From the NCBI GenBank assembly GCA_947498765.1, contig CANMLG010000024.1, forward strand, positions 124,001-188,000: a stretch of 64,000 nucleotides of DNA, given 5' to 3'. Made by a program: the position numbers and the translations under genes. This document shows, one piece after another, positions 1 to 9,365 of the stretch. The notes below the pieces were generated by a model. The model had not been told where the DNA came from and ran no database searches. It saw only the letters and a list, made by a program, of their open reading frames with translations. Numbering within the stretch: the first letter of the stretch is position 1; each line of letters starts with the position of its first letter. The DNA is from an uncultured Aquimarina sp. GTDB lineage: Bacteria; Bacteroidota; Bacteroidia; Flavobacteriales; Flavobacteriaceae.

Positions 1-725
1 TCTCTCATGAAATTAATCAATATTTATATAGTAGCAGAAGTCCTAATAATGAATACTTATTAGAAATTAAAGATCAATTCATGTTGGAGAAAGAGCGACT
101 AGATAAACTTGCTGCTAACCAAAAGCTAGAACAGTTATTGCATACCGAATCCTTATGGAGATTACGTTACATTATTATACTAATCAGTGCAATTTTATTA
201 GTTGGTCTTGGTATATGGATTTATAGATATACTACCACTAAACTTAGAAACGAAAAGAAAATGCTACTTCAAAAAAAAGAATTAGAAACTAAAAAATCAG
301 CAGAAATTTTAGAAATTAAAAATAAAGAGCTTACCGAATCCACATTACGTTTAATGGCCAAAGATGAATTATTAAATGATGTAAAAGCCAATTTAAAAAA
401 GATAAGTGATACCCCTAGTCCTAGTAACATAAAAAAGTTGATAAAAACCATTACCATAAATTCAAAAGAAAATTGGGAAGAGTTTGAGAGTAGGTTTACT
501 ATGGTTAATGAAGGCTTTTACAGTCGAATAAAAGAAAAATTCCCTCATTTAAGTCAATATGATTTAAAAGTTTGTGCCCTAATAAAACTAGGCTTTACTG
601 GTAAAGAAATGGCAAAAGTTATGGGGATTTCATATGAAAGTGCTAATACCTCTCGTTACAGACTTAGAAAAAAAATCAACCTTGATAAAAATGTAAATCT
701 AGTTGAATTTATTAATGATATATAA
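1..725 (+). CDS. Membrane-anchored transcriptional regulator with LuxR-type HTH (5' partial)
   Basis: The reading frame is open from base 3 at the left edge, so the gene starts outside the window. Visible in order are the end of a helical region, a single membrane segment (about bases 162-230), a lysine/glutamate-rich coiled coil (about 235-420) and a C-terminal helix-turn-helix (about 538-690) with the LSQYDLKVCALIKLG and GKEMAKVMGIS elements. This layout is that of the flavobacterial TPR-TM-HTH one-component regulators, whose N-terminal half carries tetratricopeptide repeats; that part is not visible. The inducer and targets are unknown. An imperfect hairpin follows the stop and separates it from the convergent permease gene. 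Confidence 0.75.
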   Translation, partial: SHEINQYLYSSRSPNNEYLLEIKDQFMLEKERLDKLAANQKLEQLLHTESLWRLRYIIILISAILLVGLGIWIYRYTTTKLRNEKKMLLQKKELETKKSAEILEIKNKELTESTLRLMAKDELLNDVKANLKKISDTPSPSNIKKLIKTITINSKENWEEFESRFTMVNEGFYSRIKEKFPHLSQYDLKVCALIKLGFTGKEMAKVMGISYESANTSRYRLRKKINLDKNVNLVEFINDI

Positions 726-745
726 AGCCACTTGTCTAAAAAAAT

Positions 746-780
746 AGTACCCATTATTTCTATTTCAAAAAATGGATACT
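746..780. terminator. Imperfect hairpin between convergent genes
   Basis: AGTACCCATT and AATGGATACT form ten-base arms with one mismatch around a 15-nt loop. The hairpin lies between the stop of the HTH regulator and the stop of the convergent ABC permease, where a bidirectional terminator would be expected. Confidence 0.4.
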
Positions 781-789
781 ACTTTAAAA

Positions 790-3207
790 TTACTCTTCTC
801 GTAATGATTTCAAAGGGGCTACACTAGCCGCTTTATAGCTTTGAAAGCTTACTGTTAACAAAGTGATCATCAAAATTATTATACCCGCAATTATAAATAT
901 ATACCACGGTAAATCTATATGAAAAGCAAAATTTTGTAACCATTTAGCGATTAAATACCAAGCTATAGGAGTAACTATAAAAAAGGCTATTAAAACAAGA
1001 TTTAAGAAATCTTTAGAAAGTAATATAACTAACTCAGTAGTTTTTGCTCCTAAGGCTTTCCTTACTCCAACTTCTTTTGTTCGTTTATTTGCTACCAAAG
1101 CAGCTAAAGCATATAATCCCATACAGGTAACTAACAAGGCTAACAACGTGAAAAAAGTAAGTATTTTTCCATCATTTTTATCCCGATTGTATTGCTCATT
1201 GTAAAAACTATCCCCAAAAAAATAATCAAAACTAGTTTTTTTAAAATGACTACTCCATACTTTTTTTGTTTCCAATACAAAATTGTCAATTCTATTTGTT
1301 GACAAGCTAATCGTAATATAATTAGTAGGTATCCATCCAATAGTTCCATTTAAAAGAAATATTACAGGCGTATAACCATTATTCAAACCTTGCTGATGCC
1401 AATTTTCAGTTACTCCTACAATAATGTGAGGAGTTGGTTGTTCTTCTAATAATACTTCTTTTCCTATAGCGTCTTTTGCATTATTAATTTCAAGTGATTT
1501 TAATGCGGCTTTATTAATAACTATTTTATGCTTTTCATCGCCAAAATTTTTATCAAAAAACCGACCTTCGATTAAATTTATTTTATAAGTATCTAAAAAG
1601 TAATAATCTACAGGTAACATTTTAAATAACCGATTTTTATCATCAGTTGCAGACTTTAATTTGTTTGCAGCAGCAATAGGGATATCCATACCTGGTATAG
1701 CACCTGATAAACTTACATTTTTAACATCATTTCTACTCTTTAATTCATTTGAAAAACTTTCCAATTTATGATTCATATTATCAGCCCCTACGGGGAATTT
1801 TAAAATCATTTTTTGATTAATATTCACCCCTAAGGGTTGTGTTTGCATAAATTTTATTTGTTTGTATATAGTTAAAGTTCCCATAATTAAAAATAAAGAC
1901 AAACCTAATTGAAGAACAACTAAAAAGCTTAAAGGTGATATCTTAGAAGTTCCAACCCTTAACTTTCCTTTGAGTAATAATACCGGTTTTAAAGATGATA
2001 AAACAAAAGCAGGGTAAAATCCTGAAAGAAAAACACATATCCCAAAAATTAATAGAGCCATAATCCAAAATTGAAGCTGACCTAAAGGCCTAAAAAAAAG
2101 CTTTAAATCCACTAAATTATGTATACCTGACAATGCTATTATAATTAATATAACTGCTAAAATTAAAGCCAACAAGTTCATTAATAAAGATTCAAACATA
2201 AATTGATAAAATAGCTCCTTCTTTTTAACACCTTGTACCTTTTTTATTGCAATTTCTGTTATTCGTTCGTAGGATTGTGCAATTGAAATATTCACATAAT
2301 TACTCCAAGCTATTATTAATATAATTACAGCTACAAATAACAAAGCATACAAAGTTATTTTGTTCCCTTTAGTCTCTCTTTCAGATTCCTTCCATTTACT
2401 TAAATGAATATCTTTCAAAGGAACTAATGACACTCCCCATATTTTTGATTTTAAAGCTTCTTTTGTTTTGTATTTTTCTGCTACAGCAGGAAAAGCATTT
2501 TCAACTGTTTCTGGCGCTATATATTTATCTAATTGTACATAAGTATACACCGTATGCCAATACCAAAAATCTTGTTTCCAAGCAAGCATGCTACTGTACG
2601 AAATAAAATAGTCAAATTGTATATGTGAATTTTTAGGAAAATCTTCAATTATTCCAGTTACCTCACATTGTTTAATTTCATCTTTAGTTGCAAAAGACAT
2701 TATCTTACCAATAGCATTTTCTCCTTTAAAAAATTTTGAAGCTACTTTTTGAGTAATAACAACCGTATTAGGTTTATCTAACATCGTAAACCGATCACCC
2801 TCTAATACTTTAAAATCAAATAATTCAAAAAAAGTGGTATCGGCATAAGTCACTGTATTTTCGCGAATAAATTCATCTTCATAACCAACTATCTGTTCGG
2901 TTTGACCAATATCTAGTCTTGTAAAATTTTTTATTCCAGCAATATGTTCTTTCATAGCTGAACCATATCCAAAAGAAGCGCTTGGCCAAGCATCTGTTAA
3001 TACATCTCCTTCGTAAAAATCACTTTCCACTCTATAAATGTCTTCTGCTTTGGTATGAAATGTATCATAAGTAAATTCGACATTAACATATAATACAATT
3101 AATACTGCGGCAGCAATACCTACAGCTAAGCCTAAAATATTTATTAAGGCTAATTTTTTATTTTGCAATAATGTCCTAAATGCTATTTTTAAATAATTGT
3201 AAATCAT
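790..3207 (-). CDS. MacB/FtsX-family ABC transporter permease
   Basis: This 805-aa inner-membrane protein has a first membrane helix at about residues 19-41, a large periplasmic MacB_PCD-like domain (about 45-275), three helices of a first FtsX module (about 285-400), a second periplasmic region, and a C-terminal FtsX module (about 680-805) ending in the typical APLKSLREE tail. The double-FtsX form of about 800 aa is common in Bacteroidetes. Family members move lipids, peptides or lipoprotein-type cargo, or use mechanotransmission; the substrate here is unknown. The ATPase partner is encoded upstream on the same strand (3487-4170), but an interspersed repeat lies between them. A divergent two-component pair probably regulates the unit. 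Confidence 0.85.
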   Translation of the reverse strand: MIYNYLKIAFRTLLQNKKLALINILGLAVGIAAAVLIVLYVNVEFTYDTFHTKAEDIYRVESDFYEGDVLTDAWPSASFGYGSAMKEHIAGIKNFTRLDIGQTEQIVGYEDEFIRENTVTYADTTFFELFDFKVLEGDRFTMLDKPNTVVITQKVASKFFKGENAIGKIMSFATKDEIKQCEVTGIIEDFPKNSHIQFDYFISYSSMLAWKQDFWYWHTVYTYVQLDKYIAPETVENAFPAVAEKYKTKEALKSKIWGVSLVPLKDIHLSKWKESERETKGNKITLYALLFVAVIILIIAWSNYVNISIAQSYERITEIAIKKVQGVKKKELFYQFMFESLLMNLLALILAVILIIIALSGIHNLVDLKLFFRPLGQLQFWIMALLIFGICVFLSGFYPAFVLSSLKPVLLLKGKLRVGTSKISPLSFLVVLQLGLSLFLIMGTLTIYKQIKFMQTQPLGVNINQKMILKFPVGADNMNHKLESFSNELKSRNDVKNVSLSGAIPGMDIPIAAANKLKSATDDKNRLFKMLPVDYYFLDTYKINLIEGRFFDKNFGDEKHKIVINKAALKSLEINNAKDAIGKEVLLEEQPTPHIIVGVTENWHQQGLNNGYTPVIFLLNGTIGWIPTNYITISLSTNRIDNFVLETKKVWSSHFKKTSFDYFFGDSFYNEQYNRDKNDGKILTFFTLLALLVTCMGLYALAALVANKRTKEVGVRKALGAKTTELVILLSKDFLNLVLIAFFIVTPIAWYLIAKWLQNFAFHIDLPWYIFIIAGIIILMITLLTVSFQSYKAASVAPLKSLREE

Positions 3208-3220
3208 TTTTGTATGTTTT

Positions 3221-3448
3221 AATCCAAATTATGCATTAGAAAATTTATTACGTTATGAAATCACTTCAAAAACAAACACTTTGTTGCACTTTTCAATTTA
3301 ACCATAGCGGTGCTATGTTGAAATTGAGAAAGTACTTCACCACAACAGCTGGCTCTTTCATAACAAGCCAAACCTTTGGCTTGACATTTCTGCCCTATTG
3401 TGCTTTAATACCTCATTGCAAAGTTCTAGTGCATAATCCGGGTTTAAG
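3221..3448 (+). repeat. Interspersed repeat, copy A (MITE-like, 228 bp)
   Basis: The ends are imperfect inverted repeats: TTATGCATTAGAA at 3229-3241 and TTCTAGTGCATAA at 3424-3436 match in 12 of 13 positions when one is reversed. The interior has an imperfect palindrome around ACCATAGCGGTGCTATGTT and a perfect AAGCCAAA/TTTGGCTT hairpin. A second copy in opposite orientation lies at 11556-11728 and lacks about 55 bp that include the second hairpin. Copy A contains a 71-codon open frame beginning MKSLQKQTLCC, which I treat as part of the repeat and not as a gene. It sits between the two genes of an ABC transporter. No target-site duplication is obvious. Confidence 0.75.
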
Positions 3449-3486
3449 TTATTTTAAGTACGGTAATTAACTTGCTATTTTTACTT

Positions 3487-4170
3487 TTACTGAGTAAACA
3501 ACCTATCTTCAAAAACTTTTTTACCATCAAGCATTCGAATAATTTTATGAGCATATTTTGCATCATTCTCACTATGAGTTACCATAATTATCGTAACACC
3601 TTGACTATTTAATTCCATTAAAAGCTCCATTACCTCACTCCCATTGCTACTATCAAGATTACCTGTAGGTTCATCTGCTAATATTAATTGGGGGTTATTA
3701 ATTACAGCTCTTGCAATAGCTACCCGCTGTTGTTGTCCACCTGACAACTGCTTAGGAAAATGTTTTCGACGATGCATTATTTGCAGCTTTTCCAATATTT
3801 TATGAACTCTTTCTTTTCGCTCTCCTTTTTTAATTCCTAAATAAATTAATGGCAATTCTACATTTTCAAAAACAGTAAGCTGATCTATTAAGTTAAAACT
3901 TTGAAATATAAAACCTAAAGTATCTTTACGAATATCAGCTCGCTGATTTTCATTGTAATTCGTCACCTCTTTTCCTTTGAAAATGTAATTTCCTTTATCA
4001 GGAGTATCAATCATTCCCAATACATTTAACAACGTTGATTTACCGCAACCTGAGGGTCCCATAATAGCTACAAAATCTCCTTCATAAACTTCAAAAGATA
4101 AATTGTCCAAAGCTTTTGTTTTAACTTCTTCGGTTACATAAAATTTCTCTAAATTTTTTAATTCAATCAT
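3487..4170 (-). CDS. ABC transporter ATP-binding protein (MacB/LolD type)
   Basis: The 227-aa nucleotide-binding subunit shows Walker [10 protein letters not shown] (residues 38-46), Q-loop Gln90, signature LSGGQQQR (142-149), Walker B LILADEP (162-168) and H-loop His199. I start it at the ATG at 4170 because the product then begins [11 protein letters not shown], as in the family; the frame stays open 15 codons further upstream, which would only add a non-conserved tail. It should pair with the permease at 790-3207. Upstream are a perfect sigma-54 -24 element and, further on, a palindrome, which fits control by the divergent NtrC-type regulator. Confidence 0.88.
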   Translation of the reverse strand: MIELKNLEKFYVTEEVKTKALDNLSFEVYEGDFVAIMGPSGCGKSTLLNVLGMIDTPDKGNYIFKGKEVTNYNENQRADIRKDTLGFIFQSFNLIDQLTVFENVELPLIYLGIKKGERKERVHKILEKLQIMHRRKHFPKQLSGGQQQRVAIARAVINNPQLILADEPTGNLDSSNGSEVMELLMELNSQGVTIIMVTHSENDAKYAHKIIRMLDGKKVFEDRLFTQ

Positions 4171-4194
4171 ATTTATCCATTTTTGAACATATAT

Positions 4195-4210
4195 AATAAC
4201 TACCGTGCCA
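4195..4210 (-). promoter_or_regulatory. Candidate sigma-54 promoter of the ABC transporter
   Basis: On the minus strand TGGCACG (4210-4204) is a full match to the sigma-54 -24 element. After the correct four-base spacer comes TTATT where TTGCA is the consensus, so the -12 element is weak. The site ends about 25 bp before the ATPase start codon and faces away from a gene for a GAFTDA-type sigma-54 activator. Confidence 0.45.
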
Positions 4211-4282
4211 AACACGTAAACAACTGCAAAACAATACTATATAAAAAAACTACTCATTTAAGCTGTTCGAAAATGATTCATT

Positions 4283-4303
4283 AGTGTACGTTAATGATAC
4301 ACT
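4283..4303. promoter_or_regulatory. Candidate activator-binding palindrome
   Basis: AGTGTA and TACACT form six-base inverted arms around nine bases. The centre lies about 86 bp upstream of the -24 element of the ABC transporter, a usual distance for the upstream activating site of an NtrC-type protein. The motif also lies in the leader of the regulator's own gene, so autoregulation is possible. Binding is inferred only. Confidence 0.3.
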
Positions 4304-4371
4304 TTTTTTATTACTATATATTTACCAATTTATAATTTTGATAGGCTTAATATTATTGTAATATTGTATTT

Positions 4372-5718
4372 ATGCTATTAAAAAACGCGAACATATTAGT
4401 AGTAGATGATGATTCTGATGTTTTAACTGCCATAAGGCTTTTGCTAAAAGCAAAGGTTAAATTGGTTATTACCGAAAAAAATCCGAATAATATCGAATCA
4501 TTAATTAGACGTAATAAATTTGATATTGTAATACTTGATATGAATTTTAATGGTCTTATAAATACAGGAAATGAAGGGATTTTTTGGCTTAATAAAATTA
4601 AAAATAACAACAACGAATTACTCATCATTCTTATTACCGCATACAGTGATATAGAACTAGCTATTAAAGCCTTAAAAGAAGGCGCTACTGATTTTTTAGT
4701 AAAACCATGGAAAAATGACAAATTAATTGCGTCTATTGAAGAAACACTACATAAAAAAAAATCAAATACGCTCAATAAACCTAATTTATTATTAACTAAA
4801 ACACCAATAATAGGAAAAAGCTCAATTATGAAAAATGTTTTTTCCAAAATAAATAAAGTTGCTCCCACTGATGCCAATATTTTAATTTTAGGCGAAAATG
4901 GTACTGGAAAAGATCTTATTGCTAAAGCCATCCATGATAATTCTTTACGAAAAAACAAGCCATTTATTAAAGTAGATGTAGGCGCTTTAACTCATACTTT
5001 ATTTGAAAGTGAATTATTCGGGTATACCAAAGGAGCATTTACAGATGCTAAAACTAATAGAAAAGGCAGGTTTGAAGCAGCACACGAAGGCACACTTTTT
5101 TTAGATGAAATAGGAAATATTAGCTTGCAACAGCAAGCAAAACTGCTAACAGTATTACAAAATAGACAAATTACTCCATTAGGGACAAATACCCCTATTT
5201 CTATAAATATTAGACTTATTTGTGCCACCAATTTAGAGATATCATTACTTGCTAATGAAACAAAATTTAGAAAAGATCTTATTTATAGAATTAATACTGT
5301 TGAATTAATTATTCCTCCGCTGAGGGAACGTGGTAAAGATCTCTCTCTATTAGCTCAACACTATATTAAAGTATATTCAAAAAAATACTCAAAAAATAAA
5401 CTTCAATTAGGGAACGATTTTATTGACAAATTAAAAAATTATCCTTTTCCAGGTAATGTTCGCGAACTTCAATATACCATTGAACGTGCCGTAATTATGT
5501 CTGAAAACAATATATTACATAAAGAAGACTTAGCATTTTCACCCATCGAAAAAAATGCTGAAACAATACCACTGAATGAGCTAAGACTTGATATTATTGA
5601 AAAGAAAACTATTTTAAAAGCTATTGAAAAACATAATGGCAATATTTCAAAATCGGCAAAAGAATTAGGAATTACCCGCACAGCATTGTACAGAAGATTA
5701 CATAAATATGATTTATAA
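4372..5718 (+). CDS. NtrC-family sigma-54-dependent response regulator
   Basis: The 448-aa protein has an N-terminal receiver (acidic pocket DDD 12-14, phospho-acceptor Asp56, Thr89, Lys111), a central AAA+ domain (Walker A GENGTGKD at 174-181, sigma-54 contact loop GAFTDA at 221-226) and a C-terminal Fis-type HTH (about 405-445, ISKSAKELGITRTALYRRL). Such proteins hydrolyse ATP to open sigma-54 promoters after phosphorylation. The next gene, overlapping by 11 bp, is its likely histidine kinase. The divergent ABC transporter, with a sigma-54-like promoter, is the obvious candidate target. Confidence 0.9.
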   Translation: MLLKNANILVVDDDSDVLTAIRLLLKAKVKLVITEKNPNNIESLIRRNKFDIVILDMNFNGLINTGNEGIFWLNKIKNNNNELLIILITAYSDIELAIKALKEGATDFLVKPWKNDKLIASIEETLHKKKSNTLNKPNLLLTKTPIIGKSSIMKNVFSKINKVAPTDANILILGENGTGKDLIAKAIHDNSLRKNKPFIKVDVGALTHTLFESELFGYTKGAFTDAKTNRKGRFEAAHEGTLFLDEIGNISLQQQAKLLTVLQNRQITPLGTNTPISINIRLICATNLEISLLANETKFRKDLIYRINTVELIIPPLRERGKDLSLLAQHYIKVYSKKYSKNKLQLGNDFIDKLKNYPFPGNVRELQYTIERAVIMSENNILHKEDLAFSPIEKNAETIPLNELRLDIIEKKTILKAIEKHNGNISKSAKELGITRTALYRRLHKYDL

Positions 5719-7072
5719 AAAGTACAAATTAGCACTAGCAATAAGAGTTTTGGTTTTATTTTTTATGCTTACAATATTAGCATACCTCCTAAGTATATTT
5801 AACTTCAAAACAACACTACACCTAACATGGGTTTTAGTAATTTTGATTATTCTTTCTCTCTATTGTTTTTATAGTACATATCAATTTATTTTTAAGAGAT
5901 TTAATGAAATTGATGATTTTTTTGAAGCTATCACTTTTCGAGATTTTTCACGACATTTTAATGAAATATCAGGCCCTAAAGATATTAGAGAGTTACACAA
6001 ACAATTCAATACCGTAACTAAAACCATTAAAGAATTACAAAAAGAAAAAGAAATCCAACATTTACACCTTAAAAAAATAGTTAACTTAATTGACACAGGT
6101 ATTATTGCATATGATTTGACATCTAATGATGTTCTTTTGATTAATGATTCTTTTAAACATCAATTAGCTATTCCTGCAATAAAAAACATTCAATTTATAA
6201 ATAAAAGAAACCCTAAACTTTATCAAACTATTTTTATAAAAAATTACGCTAACAATACCAATATTAATGTTAGTATTGAAAATAAAAAAAACTCTTTTTT
6301 GGTTTCAAACTCTATTTTTAAAGCCAATAATAAGTCGTTTAAATTAATTGTAATCAAAAATATAGATGAGACTTTAAATCAAAATGAATCTGAAGCTTGG
6401 AAAAAATTATTAAGCGTAATGACTCATGAAATAATGAATTCTATTACACCTATTTCATCCTTAGCCGAAACACTACAATCACATATAAAAGCACATATTA
6501 ATGCCCCTAATAAAAGTGTATTAAATACTAATGATTTACATATTGGCATTAATAGTATCAAAAAAAGAAGTTTAGGCTTACTCAAATTTGCACAAACATA
6601 TCGCAGTCTAAGCAAAATAACAGAAATAAATTTAGACAACGTATTAGTCAAAGATATTTTGAATACCATTGAATCGCTAATGCTCCCTATACTAAAAAGT
6701 AAATCGATAAAATTAGTATTCAATATTGAAAACAAATCACTTCAAATTAAAATGGATGTTTATTTAATTGAACAAGTACTCATAAATTTAATTTTAAATG
6801 CTGCAGAATCCTTTAAAAATTTTGAAAATGCAACAATTACTGTTATTTCTAAAATAAACAAAAGTGGACGCCCTATAATTTCAGTAATTGATAATGGAAT
6901 GGGAATTCCAGATGTAATTGTAGATCAAATTTTTATTCCTTTTTTTACAACAAAAAAATCTGGAAATGGTATCGGTTTAAGTTTATGTAATCAGATTATG
7001 CTACTTCATAAAGGAGAAATTACAATTAATAGTATTGAAAATAAAGGAACTGCGGCAAATATTATCTTTTAG
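5708..7072 (+). CDS. Two-component sensor histidine kinase
   Basis: The 454-aa membrane kinase has two N-terminal helices (about 9-31 and 38-60) with almost no periplasmic loop between them, a HAMP/coiled linker, a PAS-like middle, an H-box with His240 in the context VMTHEIMNSITPIS, and a C-terminal HATPase with N-box NLILNAAESF, DNGMGIPD and the GNGIGLSLC G-box. The start ATG overlaps the end of the response-regulator gene, so the two are translationally coupled partners. The lack of a real sensor domain outside the membrane suggests sensing of membrane or cytoplasmic signals, which would suit control of an envelope ABC transporter. The signal is unknown. Confidence 0.88.
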   Translation: MIYKKYKLALAIRVLVLFFMLTILAYLLSIFNFKTTLHLTWVLVILIILSLYCFYSTYQFIFKRFNEIDDFFEAITFRDFSRHFNEISGPKDIRELHKQFNTVTKTIKELQKEKEIQHLHLKKIVNLIDTGIIAYDLTSNDVLLINDSFKHQLAIPAIKNIQFINKRNPKLYQTIFIKNYANNTNINVSIENKKNSFLVSNSIFKANNKSFKLIVIKNIDETLNQNESEAWKKLLSVMTHEIMNSITPISSLAETLQSHIKAHINAPNKSVLNTNDLHIGINSIKKRSLGLLKFAQTYRSLSKITEINLDNVLVKDILNTIESLMLPILKSKSIKLVFNIENKSLQIKMDVYLIEQVLINLILNAAESFKNFENATITVISKINKSGRPIISVIDNGMGIPDVIVDQIFIPFFTTKKSGNGIGLSLCNQIMLLHKGEITINSIENKGTAANIIF

Positions 7073-7113
7073 CATTCATAAAAAACAATAACCTTAAAAT
7101 GGTTTTCATGTTA

Positions 7114-7539
7114 CTATGGAATAATTCTTTTTCCAAAATTTATAAGAATTTGAGGTCTTTTAAAACCAACAACACTAGTTCGCATATTTCCATAATAATC
7201 AATAATCATAAGTGTAGGATATGATCGAACACCATATTTTTTTATAAGTGCTTTACCCTCTTTTGTTTCTCCATCTACAGCAATGCTCACATAATTTTCA
7301 TTATAATAACTACCTACAGCTTCATTTTTAAAACTAATCCGCTTCAATTTTTTACATGGTGGACACCAATCCGCGTAAATATCTAAAAAAATAAATTTCC
7401 TCTCCTCCTTTGCTTTTTCTATAGCTTCAATCCAAGTTCCTTTAAAAAAGACAATTCCTTTCTTATTACCGAGTCGTTTATAACTAGAAAATAAAAACAA
7501 AACAACTAGCAAGCTTATTACATAAAAATTCTTTTTCAT
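7114..7539 (-). CDS. Exported thioredoxin-like protein
   Basis: This 141-aa protein has an N-terminal hydrophobic signal or anchor (residues 4-19) and a thioredoxin fold with the active site CPPC at residues 59-62 in the context DIYADWCPPCKKL. The cis-Pro region is visible as SYPTLMIIDYYG. It resembles the Thioredoxin_7/DUF255-like small periplasmic thiol-disulfide proteins of Bacteroidetes. CPPC rather than CGPC leaves the redox direction open. It stands alone between convergent genes and its partner is unknown. Confidence 0.8.
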   Translation of the reverse strand: MKKNFYVISLLVVLFLFSSYKRLGNKKGIVFFKGTWIEAIEKAKEERKFIFLDIYADWCPPCKKLKRISFKNEAVGSYYNENYVSIAVDGETKEGKALIKKYGVRSYPTLMIIDYYGNMRTSVVGFKRPQILINFGKRIIP

Positions 7540-7744
7540 TATAAACTATTTAAATTCAGTATTTACAATTTACATAAACTAACATATATGTTGTAATAAA
7601 AATGTTTATAACCACTATAAATACTTTTTAAAATTTCATTATCAATAAAGGTCATCTCATTTATATTAATAAAATATCCATTATTATTTTAAAATTATGA
7701 TTGAATTACTATAACTTTACCCACAACAAAATTGCAATTTAACT

Positions 7745-8074
7745 TTGAAATTAAAACAGTTATTTATAAAAAGATATTTTAAATTTATAAGTAATAAATA
7801 CTTATTTATTACTTTATTCTTTGCTATCTGGATGCTGTTTTTAGACACAAACTCATGGCTAATTCATCGTACTTTAAACAACGAACTTAAGGTACTCGAA
7901 GAAAACAAACAATACTATCAAACTGAAATTACCAAGGACGAAAAACTTATACAAATTTTAAAGGATAGTACTGGTTTAGAAAAATATGCCCGCGAAAAAT
8001 ACTTCATGAAAAAAGAAAATGAAGATATTTACATCATTGAATACGAAAAAAACAGTATTGATGAAAATGAATGA
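7745..8074 (+). CDS. ftsB: FtsB/DivIC-type septum formation protein
   Basis: The 109-aa bitopic protein has a short cytoplasmic N-terminus, one membrane helix (about 19-39) and a periplasmic coiled coil (about 41-75), followed by the FtsB-typical segment LEKYAREKYFMKKENEDIYII. FtsB links FtsL and FtsQ in the division complex. The start is a TTG at 7745; no ATG is available in a sensible place. In Flavobacteriaceae this gene commonly precedes the methylmalonyl-CoA mutase small subunit gene, as here, and the stop overlaps the next start. Confidence 0.82.
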   Translation: MKLKQLFIKRYFKFISNKYLFITLFFAIWMLFLDTNSWLIHRTLNNELKVLEENKQYYQTEITKDEKLIQILKDSTGLEKYAREKYFMKKENEDIYIIEYEKNSIDENE

Positions 8075-9362
8075 TATCATTTTTGAACGCTTCCCTTCTG
8101 TTTCAACTAAACAATGGAAGCAAAAAATTCAATATGAACTTAAAGGCTCAGATTATCAAAATACACTTGTTATAAATAGTAATGATGGTATACCACAATT
8201 GCCTTTTTATTCGAAATCTGATCTTAAACATCGAAGTGTTGCTCAATTACCTGAAAAAACAAATGCATGTATGCATATTATTGTAACTAATGAAGTTGAG
8301 GCTAACACAAAAGCAATTGACTCAATTCAAGCTGGTTTTACATGTGTCTTTTTTTCTGTTTTTAATTCAAAAGTAAATATTGATGCTTTATTAAAGGATA
8401 TAACAATCCCTATTTATATAGAACCACATTTTTTAAACATTAATTTTTTTAAAAAAATACATTCAAAATATAATCATACTACTATTTTGTATGATCCTAT
8501 TGGCAAAATTACTCAAACTGGTAATTGGTACCGTAATTTTAATTATGACTTTGATCAATTAAACAACATACTTGGGTACTCTCCTTTAAGCCTATCTATC
8601 AACCAAAGTTTATTCCATAATGCGGGTGCTACTCCAGTACAACAATTGGCATACTCCTTAGCTCAATTGAAACAATACAACCAACAAAACTCTTTAAAAA
8701 AATGTAATTCTATTACTTTTCATGTAGCTACTGGAATTGATTTTTTTATGGAAATAGCAAAACTAAAAGCCCTACGTGTACTTACCGAAAATTATGTCAA
8801 ATCGCAAAATATAGTTATGGATTGTGTAATAATCCAACACAAAAGTTATCGTAATATACAGCTATTTGATATGGATTTAAATTATGAGATTTCATCTATA
8901 GAACAACAAATTGGTCAATACGGAGGTGTTAATTTTATAACTACATATCCTGAAAATTATATTCATTTTAAAGAAGATATTGATATTTTTAATTTAAACA
9001 ATAAGCAATTAATTCAAAAATTAAAAAGCAATAAATATAGCATTAATGATTCCTTTTTTGTTGAAAAACTAACACAACAACTCATTGATAAAACACTCCT
9101 TTTACTTGATAGCATTGAACAAGGAGGTGGATATACAAATCAATTACGTAAAGGAATAATTCAAAAAAAAATAAAAGAAAAAGAGAGTATTGAACAAAAG
9201 TTATTCAATAAACAGTTCACAGTAAAAACACCAACAATAAAAAATACACCAATACAATATCCGTTTCTAAAAACAAAGGAACAGCATACTTTTTGGCAAC
9301 CTATTAATAAAAAGCGCTTAACAGGACCTCAAGAAAAATCTATTTGGGATAAACTATATTAA
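8067..9362 (+). CDS. Methylmalonyl-CoA mutase small (beta) subunit, diverged
   Basis: The protein of about 431 aa matches the non-catalytic subunit of the two-gene mutase: it begins NDIIFERFPSVSTKQWKQKI, has a barrel region with GIDFFMEIAKLKALRVL, and ends with SIEQGGGYTNQLRKGIIQKKI, as in the family. I start it at ATG 8067; ATG 8061 is also possible, and both overlap ftsB. Several normally conserved stretches, such as the region matching the large subunit's NNIVRT..AVLGGTQSL and DPWGGSYY, are degraded (NYEISSIEQQIGQYGG, NDSFFVEKLTQ). The expected large catalytic subunit does not follow; a 198-aa protein does. The locus may be decaying or rewired. Confidence 0.75.
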   Translation: MNDIIFERFPSVSTKQWKQKIQYELKGSDYQNTLVINSNDGIPQLPFYSKSDLKHRSVAQLPEKTNACMHIIVTNEVEANTKAIDSIQAGFTCVFFSVFNSKVNIDALLKDITIPIYIEPHFLNINFFKKIHSKYNHTTILYDPIGKITQTGNWYRNFNYDFDQLNNILGYSPLSLSINQSLFHNAGATPVQQLAYSLAQLKQYNQQNSLKKCNSITFHVATGIDFFMEIAKLKALRVLTENYVKSQNIVMDCVIIQHKSYRNIQLFDMDLNYEISSIEQQIGQYGGVNFITTYPENYIHFKEDIDIFNLNNKQLIQKLKSNKYSINDSFFVEKLTQQLIDKTLLLLDSIEQGGGYTNQLRKGIIQKKIKEKESIEQKLFNKQFTVKTPTIKNTPIQYPFLKTKEQHTFWQPINKKRLTGPQEKSIWDKLY

Positions 9363-9365
9363 AAA

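Noticed and set aside
3255-3470. 71-codon frame MKSLQKQTLCC... as a gene
   Set aside because: It lies wholly inside repeat copy A and its start recurs in copy B, where the frame is truncated differently. The reading frame is explained by repeat conservation.
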